Origin: an uncultured Bacteroidales bacterium
GTDB taxonomy: Bacteria > Bacteroidota > Bacteroidia > Bacteroidales > Paludibacteraceae
Direction of reading: 5' to 3'
Length of the DNA stretch: 40,062 bases
NCBI GenBank assembly: GCA_946403315.1
Contig: CAMIZK010000007.1
Coordinates: 1-40,062 of the forward strand
Under the pieces are notes generated by a model. That model had not been told where the DNA came from, did no database searches, and was given only the letters and a program-made list of their open reading frames with translations. Shown here one piece after another: positions 33,030 through 40,062 of the stretch (the stretch's first letter is position 1; each line of letters begins with the position of its first letter). The translations under genes and the position numbers were made by a program.

Positions 33030-34682
33030 TTATTTGCCTCTTTCCAGCAACAAAGTGCGTGTCGGTTGGTCACAAACCTCACTCGGTCCATAGTATTGAA
33101 TAGGACCCGGATAGATGTAACTGGTGTTGGCATCTGCCCATTCGGCACGGTGATCTTGCAGGTACTTAAACGGCGCACCGTTCAGATCTACCAACGCTTT
33201 CTGGATAACCGGTTTCATCTTACCGTTACGTTTCTCCATGTTCATCATCATCGTGATAGGTACACCCCCGGCGATCCATGCCTCTGCCGGCTTGGTGAGG
33301 TTACGTACCAATGACATATAACCGGTTTTACCGGCAGCGATGAGGTGGGTTGCGTTCACACCGATCGAGTAGCAGTAGTCGGCATCGAAGTTAGACGGCA
33401 TCGCACAACGGCCTTCGTAACCGAAGAAGTGGTTGAGCGCAGCGAACTTACCTTTGTATTCACCGTTGGCTTTGAGCACCGCCAGACGTTTCTGAACCAT
33501 CTCGATGAGCAGTTTCTCGGTCTCGATCTGCGATACCATCACGTTTCCGTGAGGATCACGATCCAGCGTCAACTGACGAGCGATACCCTTCGGCAGCGAA
33601 CGATAGAGGTCACAGGAAGCCGGGGTCAGTTTGCTCTTCACATACTCACGTTTCGCATCGTCACCGTCGAGACCGGTGAACTCCTCGTTGTTAGCAAGCA
33701 TGTCGTTCAGTTCCTGGATCAGTACACGCATAGCGGGGATGAACTCGATCAGACCTTCCGGAATAAGGATGGTACCGAAGTTAAGTCCGGCATTAGCACG
33801 TGCCACGATCACTTTGACGATATCCTCTACAATCTCGTTGAGGGTCATTTTCTTCGCTTCTACTTCCTCCGAGATAAGGCAAACGTTCGGTTGACTCTGC
33901 AGGGCACACTCGAGTGCGATGTGCGAAGCAGAACGACCCATCAGACGAATGAAGTGCCAGTATTTCTTAGCAGAATTGGCATCACGTTGGATGTTACCGA
34001 TAAGTTCAGCATAAGTCTTACAAGCGGTGTCGAAACCGAAAGAAGTCTCGATCATCTCATTCTTAAGGTCGCCATCGATGGTCTTCGGGCAGCCGATGAC
34101 TTGGATGCCGCATTGTTTTTGCAGATAGTACTCGGCCAAGACACAAGCGTTCGTGTTCGAGTCGTCACCACCGATGATAACCACCGCCTTGATACCCAGT
34201 TGTTTGCAGATCTCGATACCATTATCGAATTGCCAGGTCTCCTCCAGTTTGGTACGACCGGAACCGATGATATCGAAACCACCGGTGTTACGGTACTCGT
34301 CGATGATCTCTGCTGTCAGTTCCTGGTACTTACCGTCGATCAGACCGGAAGGACCGCCTAAGAAACCGTACAGTCTGTTCTTCGGGTTGAGGGCTTTGAG
34401 TCCGTCAAACAGGCCGGAGATCACGTTGTGACCACCGGGGGCTTGACCACCCGAGAGGATAACACCTACGTTAAACGGTTCTGCACAAACATTCTTTCCC
34501 GTAGTGGGTTCCATGGTAATGATCGGCAGACCGTACGTGTTCGGGAAGAGTTTTTGGATTTCTTCCTGATCTGCAACAGACTGTGTCTTCTCGCCTTCAA
34601 CAAGGCGTACAGCGCCCTGTAATGCTACCGGCATCTTCGGCTGGTAAGCCTGGCGCGCAATTTGTAATGGACTTTTTTGCAT
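33030..34682 (-). CDS. pfp: Diphosphate-fructose-6-phosphate 1-phosphotransferase (PPi-PFK)
   Basis: A 550-residue glycolytic enzyme that uses pyrophosphate in place of ATP and is reversible. GGDDSNTNA (residues 171-179) has the GGDD form that selects PPi over ATP, and PKTIDGDL (199-206) holds the catalytic Asp. Also diagnostic are [14 protein letters not shown] near residue 73 and [17 protein letters not shown]. The length of about 550 is that of the long plant-beta-like clade common in Bacteroidota. It lies 4 bp downstream of ispG, so the two are probably co-transcribed, although they have no pathway in common. Confidence 0.95.
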   Translation of the reverse strand: MQKSPLQIARQAYQPKMPVALQGAVRLVEGEKTQSVADQEEIQKLFPNTYGLPIITMEPTTGKNVCAEPFNVGVILSGGQAPGGHNVISGLFDGLKALNPKNRLYGFLGGPSGLIDGKYQELTAEIIDEYRNTGGFDIIGSGRTKLEETWQFDNGIEICKQLGIKAVVIIGGDDSNTNACVLAEYYLQKQCGIQVIGCPKTIDGDLKNEMIETSFGFDTACKTYAELIGNIQRDANSAKKYWHFIRLMGRSASHIALECALQSQPNVCLISEEVEAKKMTLNEIVEDIVKVIVARANAGLNFGTILIPEGLIEFIPAMRVLIQELNDMLANNEEFTGLDGDDAKREYVKSKLTPASCDLYRSLPKGIARQLTLDRDPHGNVMVSQIETEKLLIEMVQKRLAVLKANGEYKGKFAALNHFFGYEGRCAMPSNFDADYCYSIGVNATHLIAAGKTGYMSLVRNLTKPAEAWIAGGVPITMMMNMEKRNGKMKPVIQKALVDLNGAPFKYLQDHRAEWADANTSYIYPGPIQYYGPSEVCDQPTRTLLLERGK

Positions 34683-34686
34683 AAGA

Positions 34687-36036
34687 TTAATTATTTTGTT
34701 GGTTAATAAGTTTCAATAGTTGTTTTACGGCTTCTTCTTGCGGGATGTTTTTGAGCACACATTCCTTGCCGCGGTAAAGGGAGATGCGATCGCGACCGGC
34801 ACCTACGTATCCGTAATCGGCATCGGCCATCTCACCGGGACCATTCACGATACATCCCATGACGGCGATCTTGAGACCGGTCAGATGAGCTGTAGCGGCT
34901 TTCACTTCTGCCACCGTCTTTTGCAGGTCAAACATCGTTCTTCCGCAACCCGGGCAGGAGATATACTCCGTTTTATATATACGCACGCGTGCGGCTTGAA
35001 GGATGTCTTTGCTCAAGAAATTGAGGCGGCTCTCGGTGAAATTCGGATTGACAAGTGTCAGTTCCGTAGCTTTATAATCCCATAACAGACGACCGCATTC
35101 AGCGGCGGCTTGTAAGCAGAAGGTGTCCCATTCGTTCTCATAACTGGTGTAACGGATCTCTGCGTTGCCACCGATGTTATCCAGCACTTCGGCGACGACC
35201 GAACCGTCGTAACGGATGGAGTCTTCGTCAGCGAAATAGTCCACCAGTTTCTGTGCCACCGGTATCTCGTTCTCCGGTGCTTCACTCAGACTTACACGCA
35301 CGGTATCTCCGATACCGTCTGCCAAGAGAGCACCGATGCCTACGGCAGATTTGATCCGTCCGTCTTCTCCTTCACCGGCTTCGGTAACCCCTAAATGCAA
35401 CGGGAACGCCATGTGTTCTTTATGCATGGTCTTCACGAGCAGACGGACCGTTTCCACCATCACACGAGTGTTGGAGGCTTTGACGGAGATGACGATGTCG
35501 AAGAACTCATGATCGACGGCGATGCGGAGAAACTCCATGACAGACTCCACCATTCCTTCGGGGGTGTCGCCGTACTTGTCCATCATCCGTTCGGACAACG
35601 AACCATGGTTGACACCGATCCGGATAGCGGTCTCATGTTCCCGGCAGATGTCGAGCAAATGCACAAAACGTGCTTCGAGTTTAGAAGGATCTTTGCTGTA
35701 GTTGCCGGGGTTGATACGCACGGCTTCCACTACCTGTGCAGCGGCATCTGCCACTTCGGCATTGAAATGTACGTCGGCTACCAATGGCACGGCCGTCAGT
35801 ACCTGCGCATGGATCTCACGGAGCGATTCTACTTCACGGATACCCTGCGTGGTGAAACGTAATAATTCTGTTCCGGCTTCAATACAACGGCGTGCCTGAT
35901 CTACCGAAGCGTCGATATCGTTCGTGTCGGTGTTCGCCATTGTCTGAATGCGAATGGGGTAGTCGGAACCGATAAAAATGTTCCCGACTTGCACATTTAT
36001 TGTCTTTCTTCGCTTATTTTCTAATTTTATTTGCAT
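34687..36036 (-). CDS. ispG: 4-Hydroxy-3-methylbut-2-enyl-diphosphate synthase with short insert
   Basis: A 449-residue iron-sulfur enzyme of the MEP isoprenoid pathway that converts MEcPP to HMBPP. The TIM-barrel part is residues about 11-255 ([40 protein letters not shown]). The iron-sulfur domain is residues about 355-449, with Cys361, Cys364 and Cys395 ([17 protein letters not shown]) and a following Glu402. Between them lies an insert of roughly 90 residues (about 262-352). E. coli IspG, without an insert, is about 370 residues, whereas most Bacteroidota and plant forms are about 600 or more, so this one is intermediate. Confidence 0.95.
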   Translation of the reverse strand: MQIKLENKRRKTINVQVGNIFIGSDYPIRIQTMANTDTNDIDASVDQARRCIEAGTELLRFTTQGIREVESLREIHAQVLTAVPLVADVHFNAEVADAAAQVVEAVRINPGNYSKDPSKLEARFVHLLDICREHETAIRIGVNHGSLSERMMDKYGDTPEGMVESVMEFLRIAVDHEFFDIVISVKASNTRVMVETVRLLVKTMHKEHMAFPLHLGVTEAGEGEDGRIKSAVGIGALLADGIGDTVRVSLSEAPENEIPVAQKLVDYFADEDSIRYDGSVVAEVLDNIGGNAEIRYTSYENEWDTFCLQAAAECGRLLWDYKATELTLVNPNFTESRLNFLSKDILQAARVRIYKTEYISCPGCGRTMFDLQKTVAEVKAATAHLTGLKIAVMGCIVNGPGEMADADYGYVGAGRDRISLYRGKECVLKNIPQEEAVKQLLKLINQQNN

Positions 36037-36072
36037 AAAAATGCCCTTAAATGCTATTTTTTTTCAAAATTA

Positions 36073-36105
36073 TTTGCACAATTCAAAAAAATGTAGTACC
36101 TTTGC
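36073..36105 (+). promoter_or_regulatory. Promoter of tRNA-Lys
   Basis: TTTG (36073-36076), 20 bp, TACCTTTGC (36097-36105). On the minus strand the same stretch contains TAATTTTG, without a -33 box at 20 bp, as a possible weak promoter for ispG. Confidence 0.82.
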
Positions 36106-36139
36106 ACCCGCTTTTGTGAAAAAGGCAACAAAATAGGAT

Positions 36140-36212
36140 GAATCAGTAGCTCAGCAGGTAGAGCACATCCCTTTTAAGGATGGGGTCCTGGGTTCGAGCC
36201 CCAGCTGGTTCA
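36140..36212 (+). tRNA. tRNA-Lys(TTT)
   Basis: Acceptor GAATCAG/CTGGTTC, D stem GCTC/GAGC, anticodon stem CATCC/GGATG with loop CTTTTAA (anticodon TTT), and T stem CTGGG/CCCAG. This is one of the substrates of MnmA, encoded about 6 kb away. Confidence 0.95.
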
Positions 36213-36215
36213 CAG

Positions 36216-36240
36216 AAAGAGAGTTTCGACTCTCTTTTTT
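36216..36240 (+). terminator. Terminator of tRNA-Lys
   Basis: AAAGAGAGT/ACTCTCTTT with a stable TTCG loop and a T-run, starting 4 nt after the tRNA. Confidence 0.92.
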
Positions 36241-36284
36241 GTTCTCCTTTTCATTCTTTCAATTCGCGCGTTACAATTTTGCAT

Positions 36285-36317
36285 GCAAAATTACTGCTTT
36301 TTTTTTACATGTGCAAG
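36285..36317 (-). promoter_or_regulatory. Orphan leftward promoter antisense to tRNA-Lys
   Basis: On the minus strand CTTG (36314-36317, one mismatch), 20 bp, TAATTTTGC (36285-36293), with the conserved A-tract and GCAG. The first gene it could serve is ispG, some 240 nt away, after crossing tRNA-Lys in antisense. Confidence 0.7.
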
Positions 36318-36358
36318 CAACTGCGCAAAAAAGTATTCTTAAAGTGCTATTTTTTTCT

Positions 36359-36375
36359 TTGGCACGGAGTTTGTA
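36359..36375 (+). promoter_or_regulatory. Sigma-54-like -24/-12 element upstream of htrA
   Basis: Reads TTGGCACG-GAGT-TTGTA with the strict GG-N10-G spacing. Compared with the consensus YTGGCACGrNNNTTGCW the only mismatch is GT for GC at -12. The start point would be near 36386, 23 nt before the htrA ATG. No primary-sigma promoter is seen on this strand. Confidence 0.55.
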
Positions 36376-36408
36376 ATACTCTTTCTGCAAATTTTAATTT
36401 ACAACACT

Positions 36409-37899
36409 ATGAAAAAGATATTCAGATTTTTAGGCATCGGGCTGCTCATCGCAGCAGTCAGCGCCGCAACCACCATCGCTGTCTTGAAATACAGCAATCC
36501 ACAATTTCAAATCACCAATTACCAATCACAAATCACAAATGATTCCACCGGAATCCCTGTCGCCTACAGCCGTTTTGCTTCGTTGCCACAGGCAGGAGAG
36601 ACGGATTTTACACAAGCAGCCGAGCTGTCCGTCAATGCGGTTGTCCACGTCAAGACGACCTACCGCAACCAGGTTTCGTCCCAGCAGATGGACCTGTATG
36701 AGTTCTTCTTCGGCCGTCCGGGGCAGCAACGCGAGATGCCGGCGCAGCAGGCTTCCGGTTCGGGTGTCATCATCTCCGAGGATGGTTATATCGTCACCAA
36801 CAACCACGTCATTGACCGTGCGGACCAGATTCAGGTTGTCCTCAACGACAAACGCGAGTACACGGCTACGCTGGTCGGCACTGACCCGAACACGGATATC
36901 GCGCTCCTGAAAATTGATGAGACAAACCTGCCGGTGATCCTCATGGGCAACTCGGACGACCTGCGTGTCGGCGAATGGGTGCTCGCGGTCGGCAATCCGT
37001 TCAACCTCACTTCGACCGTCACAGCGGGTATCGTGTCCGCCAAGGCGCGTAACATCAATATCCTCAACGCGGAGATGAAGATCGAGTCGTTCATCCAGAC
37101 CGACGCAGCAGTCAACCCCGGCAACTCCGGCGGTGCGCTGGTTAACACGCGCGGCGAGTTGGTGGGCATCAACACTGCCATCGCTTCGCAGACCGGTTCG
37201 TATTCGGGCTACAGTTTTGCAGTGCCGACAAGTATTGTGCAGAAAGTGGTGAGCGACATCCGCCAATACGGTATCGTACAGCGTGCTATCCTCGGCGTGC
37301 AGATGCGCGAGATCACGTCTGAACTGCAGAAAGAAAAGAAACTCAGCACGTTACAAGGTGCATACGTGGAGCTCGTAGTGCCGGATGGCGCGGCAGAGAA
37401 AGCAGGCATCAAGAGCGGCGATGTGATTACGCGTGTTGACGATGCGGCTGTCAAGACCGGCACCGACCTGCAGGAACATATCGGGCGTCACCGTCCGGGT
37501 GATGTAGTGAGTGTGACGCTGCTCCGTGACGGCAAGACCATGACCGTTCAGGCAACGCTCACCAACCGCGATGGCGGCACAGGAGTCATCTCCGCCGAGG
37601 ACAAAGCGTCTGTCTTGGGTGCCACGTTCTCCGAACTGACCGATGCGCAGAAAGAGCGCCTGGGTATCAACTACGGCTTGCAGATCAAGTCGCTCAAGGC
37701 GGGTAAACTGAAGAGTGCCGGTGTTCCCTCGGACTTCATCATCCTGAAAGTCAACAACCGCTCCGTGCGCACCGAGGAAGACCTTGACGACATCGTCCGC
37801 CGTGCCAACTCCGCCTCCGAGCGTGACCGCGTCCTCTTCATCACCGGCTGCACGCCGCAAGGCCGTATCCGCTACTACGCCGTAAATCTGGCAGAATAA
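36409..37899 (+). CDS. htrA: HtrA/DegP-type periplasmic serine protease
   Basis: A 496-residue envelope protease and chaperone. Residues 1-26 are a signal anchor or signal peptide. The protease domain (about 68-270) has the complete triad: His133 in TNNHVID, Asp163 in TDIALLKI, Ser240 in NPGNSGGAL. Two PDZ domains follow (about 285-380 and 400-490; GAYVELVVPDGAAEKAGIKSGDVI, then LKAGKLKSAGVPSDFIILKVN). A short AATCACCAATTACC-type tandem repeat at 36501-36540 encodes QFQITNYQSQITN just after the membrane segment, in frame. Third codon positions are richer in C than in neighbouring genes. Confidence 0.95.
   Translation: MKKIFRFLGIGLLIAAVSAATTIAVLKYSNPQFQITNYQSQITNDSTGIPVAYSRFASLPQAGETDFTQAAELSVNAVVHVKTTYRNQVSSQQMDLYEFFFGRPGQQREMPAQQASGSGVIISEDGYIVTNNHVIDRADQIQVVLNDKREYTATLVGTDPNTDIALLKIDETNLPVILMGNSDDLRVGEWVLAVGNPFNLTSTVTAGIVSAKARNINILNAEMKIESFIQTDAAVNPGNSGGALVNTRGELVGINTAIASQTGSYSGYSFAVPTSIVQKVVSDIRQYGIVQRAILGVQMREITSELQKEKKLSTLQGAYVELVVPDGAAEKAGIKSGDVITRVDDAAVKTGTDLQEHIGRHRPGDVVSVTLLRDGKTMTVQATLTNRDGGTGVISAEDKASVLGATFSELTDAQKERLGINYGLQIKSLKAGKLKSAGVPSDFIILKVNNRSVRTEEDLDDIVRRANSASERDRVLFITGCTPQGRIRYYAVNLAE
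36501..36540 (+). repeat. In-frame AATCACCAATTACC-type repeat in htrA
   Basis: Degenerate tandem units of AATCACAA, AATTACCA and AATTTCAA encode ITN/QFQ residues in the linker between the membrane anchor and the protease domain. Confidence 0.75.
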
Positions 37900-37926
37900 A
37901 AATTACCGATAGTTAATATTTAGAAT

Positions 37927-37957
37927 GATAAAGGGGGCTGTTTTTGCCCCCTTTATC
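37927..37957. terminator. Strong hairpin between htrA and the glycosyltransferase
   Basis: GATAAAGGGGGC pairs perfectly with GCCCCCTTTATC around loop TGTTTTT (12 bp). There is no following T-run, but the position between convergent genes suits a two-way transcription stop. The rest of 37900-38058 shows nothing I recognise. Confidence 0.7.
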
Positions 37958-38058
37958 GTCCCGTATGTTTCTCGTAGGTCTCTCGAACGCGGCAGGTCAG
38001 CGCAAAAAGTGACGATTATTAAGAATATGTAAAGAACACATGTCCACTTGCTTGTACT

Positions 38059-38790
38059 TTATTTAATTCCCTTCAATCTTCGCTTTATTTGAACCAGAAA
38101 ATTTACTATCTCATTATAAATAGTACCTCTTTTTATTTTTCCGGGTATATATCCATCACTCCAACTTGATTCCAAATGATGGATGGCGTACGTATTTTTT
38201 GATTTGCGCATAACGCGGGTAGAAGTAATCGGAGAAAAATAATCGTATGTATATATGCGCAGACCCCATTTCGCAATATACTGCGCTTCTCTACTTGGGA
38301 TAAAGCCATTTTCGCACAATATATTCCCTAAACGGCGAGTATTGGTAGTGATGTCGTAGGACCCATCCGGCTTGACAAACGTAATATTGTCATATGCTCC
38401 AAGCATCGTTTTCACCCATTCACAATGTGCCTCGCAACCCATTACACAAGTACCTGGCAAATGCGCGAGTGATTCTTCCAAGCCGCAGAAAGCCACGTCA
38501 TTGAGCAAAGGTTCGAATGGTTTTACAACCTCAACATCTGTATCCAAATAGACACCACCAAATCGCTCCAAAGCCCATAGACGTACGTAGTCGCTAACAA
38601 AAGCATACTTTCTTGCCTCATAAGCCTGTTGGACATAAATAGGCGCATCGGCGATATTAAAACTCGTTTCATCCCAAGCGTGGATGTCCCAGTCGGGCAT
38701 TTGTTGTTTCCACGTAGCCATATAGCTAATAAGATGTTTCGGCATCGGGTTCTTTCCAAACCAGCAGTAATGAATGATTTTAGGAATCAT
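38059..38790 (-). CDS. GT32-type glycosyltransferase
   Basis: A 243-residue cytoplasmic sugar transferase of the DXD-containing Gly_transf_sug family. IPKIIHYCWFGKNPMP opens the protein, followed by YVRLWALERFGGVYLDTDVEV with the nucleotide-sugar/metal motif Asp83-Thr-Asp85. The C-terminal YAIHHLESSW is also typical. Such enzymes decorate O-antigen, capsule or glycoproteins; the substrate is unknown. It stands alone rather than in a polysaccharide cluster, and the DNA is more AT-rich than the core genes, which suggests acquisition by transfer. Confidence 0.9.
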   Translation of the reverse strand: MIPKIIHYCWFGKNPMPKHLISYMATWKQQMPDWDIHAWDETSFNIADAPIYVQQAYEARKYAFVSDYVRLWALERFGGVYLDTDVEVVKPFEPLLNDVAFCGLEESLAHLPGTCVMGCEAHCEWVKTMLGAYDNITFVKPDGSYDITTNTRRLGNILCENGFIPSREAQYIAKWGLRIYTYDYFSPITSTRVMRKSKNTYAIHHLESSWSDGYIPGKIKRGTIYNEIVNFLVQIKRRLKGIK

Positions 38791-39100
38791 TGTAATCAGT
38801 TGTTGAGATAATTAAACAAAAACGCGAATACCTGAATGCTATCTGTTAATCGAGGCCGTAGGAAATGCCCAAAACAGTCAGATAAGCAATGCAGTTACTC
38901 GCGCCATGTATAATATACCCCAACATGCCCAATGGACATGCGTCCAAGGGCACGGGCGGGTGTAAAATACACTCGTGAGCATCTACTTCATCTTGTCTCT
39001 GAACTGTTTTTCGAAAGTTCCTACGTTCCGACTAATCAGATAACAAGCGTCAGTAAACGCTTTTAATCAATATGTTATCGCGCGTCGCTACGCGCGGAGG
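38791..39100. other. 310-bp region without a confident gene
   Basis: On the minus strand this is the upstream region of the GT32 gene. It holds an open frame without an early start codon (38846-39031, 61 codons, ending YLTVLGISYGLD), an imperfect small hairpin AGCGT/ACGCT near 39048-39063, and a strong hairpin near 39079. No Bacteroidota -33/-7 pair with 20-bp spacing was seen. It could be a long mRNA leader, a structured RNA, or a decayed element. Confidence 0.5.
39079..39096 (-). terminator. GC hairpin after the ORF6N gene
   Basis: CGCGCGT/ACGCGCG with a 4-nt loop, 5 nt beyond the stop codon of the minus-strand ORF6N gene. There is no strong T-run, so terminator function is likely but not certain. 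Confidence 0.55.
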
Positions 39101-40062
39101 TTATATCTTTATTAATAAATCATCGGTTGTTAATTCCATCTTGGCGAAGGCAAACCATTTCTTACCAAGGTCTTTGAGGCTCGCTCCGATATGATAAACG
39201 GTATCATCAATGCACAAGAACCGGTCGTGCGAGCGGTCAAAAGGCACCACCTCTATCGGGGCATATTGGGCATTGTGCTTCTCTAAATCAAGAGACAACT
39301 GCCGCGTGAAGTTCTTGGTGTAAATCTTTGCTTTCACTCCTTTTGCATGCTTATCCAATATCGTAAAGACGCTTTCGTCTATGTAATTGTCTATCAGCAC
39401 AATACGTTTCTTCGCCTCGCGCACGCGTTCTGTAATAAATACATACGCATCGAAAATCTGACCGTCATAAAAGATCCCTTGCTTCTGCGTGACACTGCCA
39501 TCATCCAGACGGCGGAAGATTTCTTCAAACTTCTTATCCGCCTCCTCTTGGTGAGCCACTAAACTTAGTTGCGTATGTTCAATGACCTCCAGCCGTTGGA
39601 ACACTTGCGCGTTAGCCGCAATGAAACGCCGCATCGCCGTAAACGCACGCATAATCTGGATGTTAGTGGCAATCGCTATCGGGGAACGGAGGACACTACT
39701 AAGCATTGCAATTCCGTTTTCCGTGAAGGCGTAAGGTAATGCGGAGAGAGGACGCTTCTTAGGGGATGTCCTCGCATTTTGCGATAACATGTTTGTTTCA
39801 AATGTCCTCGCAATTTGCGATGACATATTTATATCTTCCGGGTTTGAGGTCACAATTTGTGATCTTGAAAATTCATCCTTATTGGATATCGCAAATTGTG
39901 ATTTCCAATTTTCAAACTCCTCTTTAGAGAGTTGGAACATGAAATCCTCCGGGAAACGCTCTATGTTACGTTTCACCTGCTCATTGAGACGGAAAGTCTC
40001 TACTCTATACAACCTCGCCAAGTCGCGGTCAAGAATTACTTGCTTGCCGCGGATGACTTGGA
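39101..40062 (-). CDS. ORF6N-domain protein with PLD-like C-terminus (5' end outside window)
   Basis: At least 320 residues are visible; the frame is open to the right edge. The visible N-terminus VIRGKQVILDRDLARLYRVET continuing to NIERFPEDFMFQLS is the ORF6N domain found in phage antirepressor-like and mobile-element proteins. It is followed by a repeat-expanded stretch with four SQ(F/I/N)(A/V) units before LPYAFTENGIAMLSSVL, then a coiled region (RLEVIEHTQLSLVAHQEEADKKFEEI). The C-terminal third (IVLIDNYIDESVFTIL, SHDRFLCIDDTVYHIGASLKDLGKKWFAF) resembles a phospholipase D/HKD half-site in which Lys is replaced by Arg (HxRxxxxD). Role unknown; the family is often linked to mobile DNA. Confidence 0.85.
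   Translation of the reverse strand, partial: QVIRGKQVILDRDLARLYRVETFRLNEQVKRNIERFPEDFMFQLSKEEFENWKSQFAISNKDEFSRSQIVTSNPEDINMSSQIARTFETNMLSQNARTSPKKRPLSALPYAFTENGIAMLSSVLRSPIAIATNIQIMRAFTAMRRFIAANAQVFQRLEVIEHTQLSLVAHQEEADKKFEEIFRRLDDGSVTQKQGIFYDGQIFDAYVFITERVREAKKRIVLIDNYIDESVFTILDKHAKGVKAKIYTKNFTRQLSLDLEKHNAQYAPIEVVPFDRSHDRFLCIDDTVYHIGASLKDLGKKWFAFAKMELTTDDLLIKI

Noticed and set aside
33345..34361. 338-codon plus-strand frame opposite pfp
   Set aside because: PPi-PFK motifs on the minus strand are complete; the opposite translation has no motif.
36526..37266. 246-codon minus-strand frame opposite htrA
   Set aside because: The htrA triad and PDZ domains are intact on the plus strand. The shadow arises from high GC at third positions.
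39079..40062. Prophage or integrated element at the right end
   Set aside because: ORF6N proteins occur in phages and mobile elements, but no integrase, capsid, or other phage gene is visible in the window, so there is too little to call an element.

Overview
The window is chromosomal DNA from a Bacteroidota bacterium, most likely of the order Bacteroidales. The evidence is nine promoters of the Bacteroidota primary-sigma type (TTTG, 20 bp, TAnnTTTG), little Shine-Dalgarno signal, a tmRNA tag ending YALAA, and a gene set typical of the group: TamL-type Omp85 lipoprotein, PPi-dependent phosphofructokinase, IspG with an insertion, ORF6N protein, and a type IX secretion-like C-terminal signature. 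No rRNA, CRISPR array or complete insertion sequence was found.

Layout. 1-989 (-): nearly complete pta. 1171-6095 (+): OmpA-LysM outer-membrane protein, a CAT-anticodon tRNA, a second OmpA-like protein with a Lys/Ala-rich tract, and a lipoprotein zinc peptidase. 6156-9206 (+): tmRNA, tRNA-Ala(CGC), a GNAT-like protein, a Fur-family regulator, a YugP-type membrane peptidase and tRNA-Arg(CCG). 9323-10682 (-): initiator tRNA followed after 4 nt by a secreted EEP-fold nuclease. 10877-30392 (+): nine tightly packed genes running from a CAP-domain protein through a 3,237-residue repeat protein, an outer-membrane protein, a lipoprotein and TamL into rnhB, lpxK, msbA and mnmA. 30417-36036 (-): rubrerythrin, SulP transporter, tRNA-Gln(CTG), and the ispG-pfp pair. 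36140-37899 (+): tRNA-Lys and the HtrA protease, the latter with a sigma-54-like element upstream. 38059-40062 (-): a more accessory end with a GT32 glycosyltransferase, a 310-bp gap with no confident gene, and an ORF6N-domain protein cut by the window edge.

How the parts fit. The main block (10877-30392) looks like an envelope-biogenesis transcription unit. The giant protein has a signal peptide, an IgGFc-binding-like head, about 30 Cys-containing GCDS modules and a type IX-like tail, so it is probably displayed on the cell surface. The CAP protein upstream and the outer-membrane protein downstream overlap it at the gene level and are the obvious candidates for partners. TamL, LpxK and MsbA then serve outer-membrane protein insertion and lipid A synthesis and export. 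I consider the CAP / giant adhesin / OMP / lipoprotein cluster the best candidate for an undescribed system. Its function is inferred from domain logic and gene order only.

Other points of interest: a conserved spacer inside the nine promoters; a 22-bp duplication of the tmRNA 3' end that resembles an attachment-site scar; a terminator hairpin whose loop carries the -33 box of the next gene; short tandem repeats inserted in frame in several genes; and a 419-bp perfect duplication inside the giant gene.
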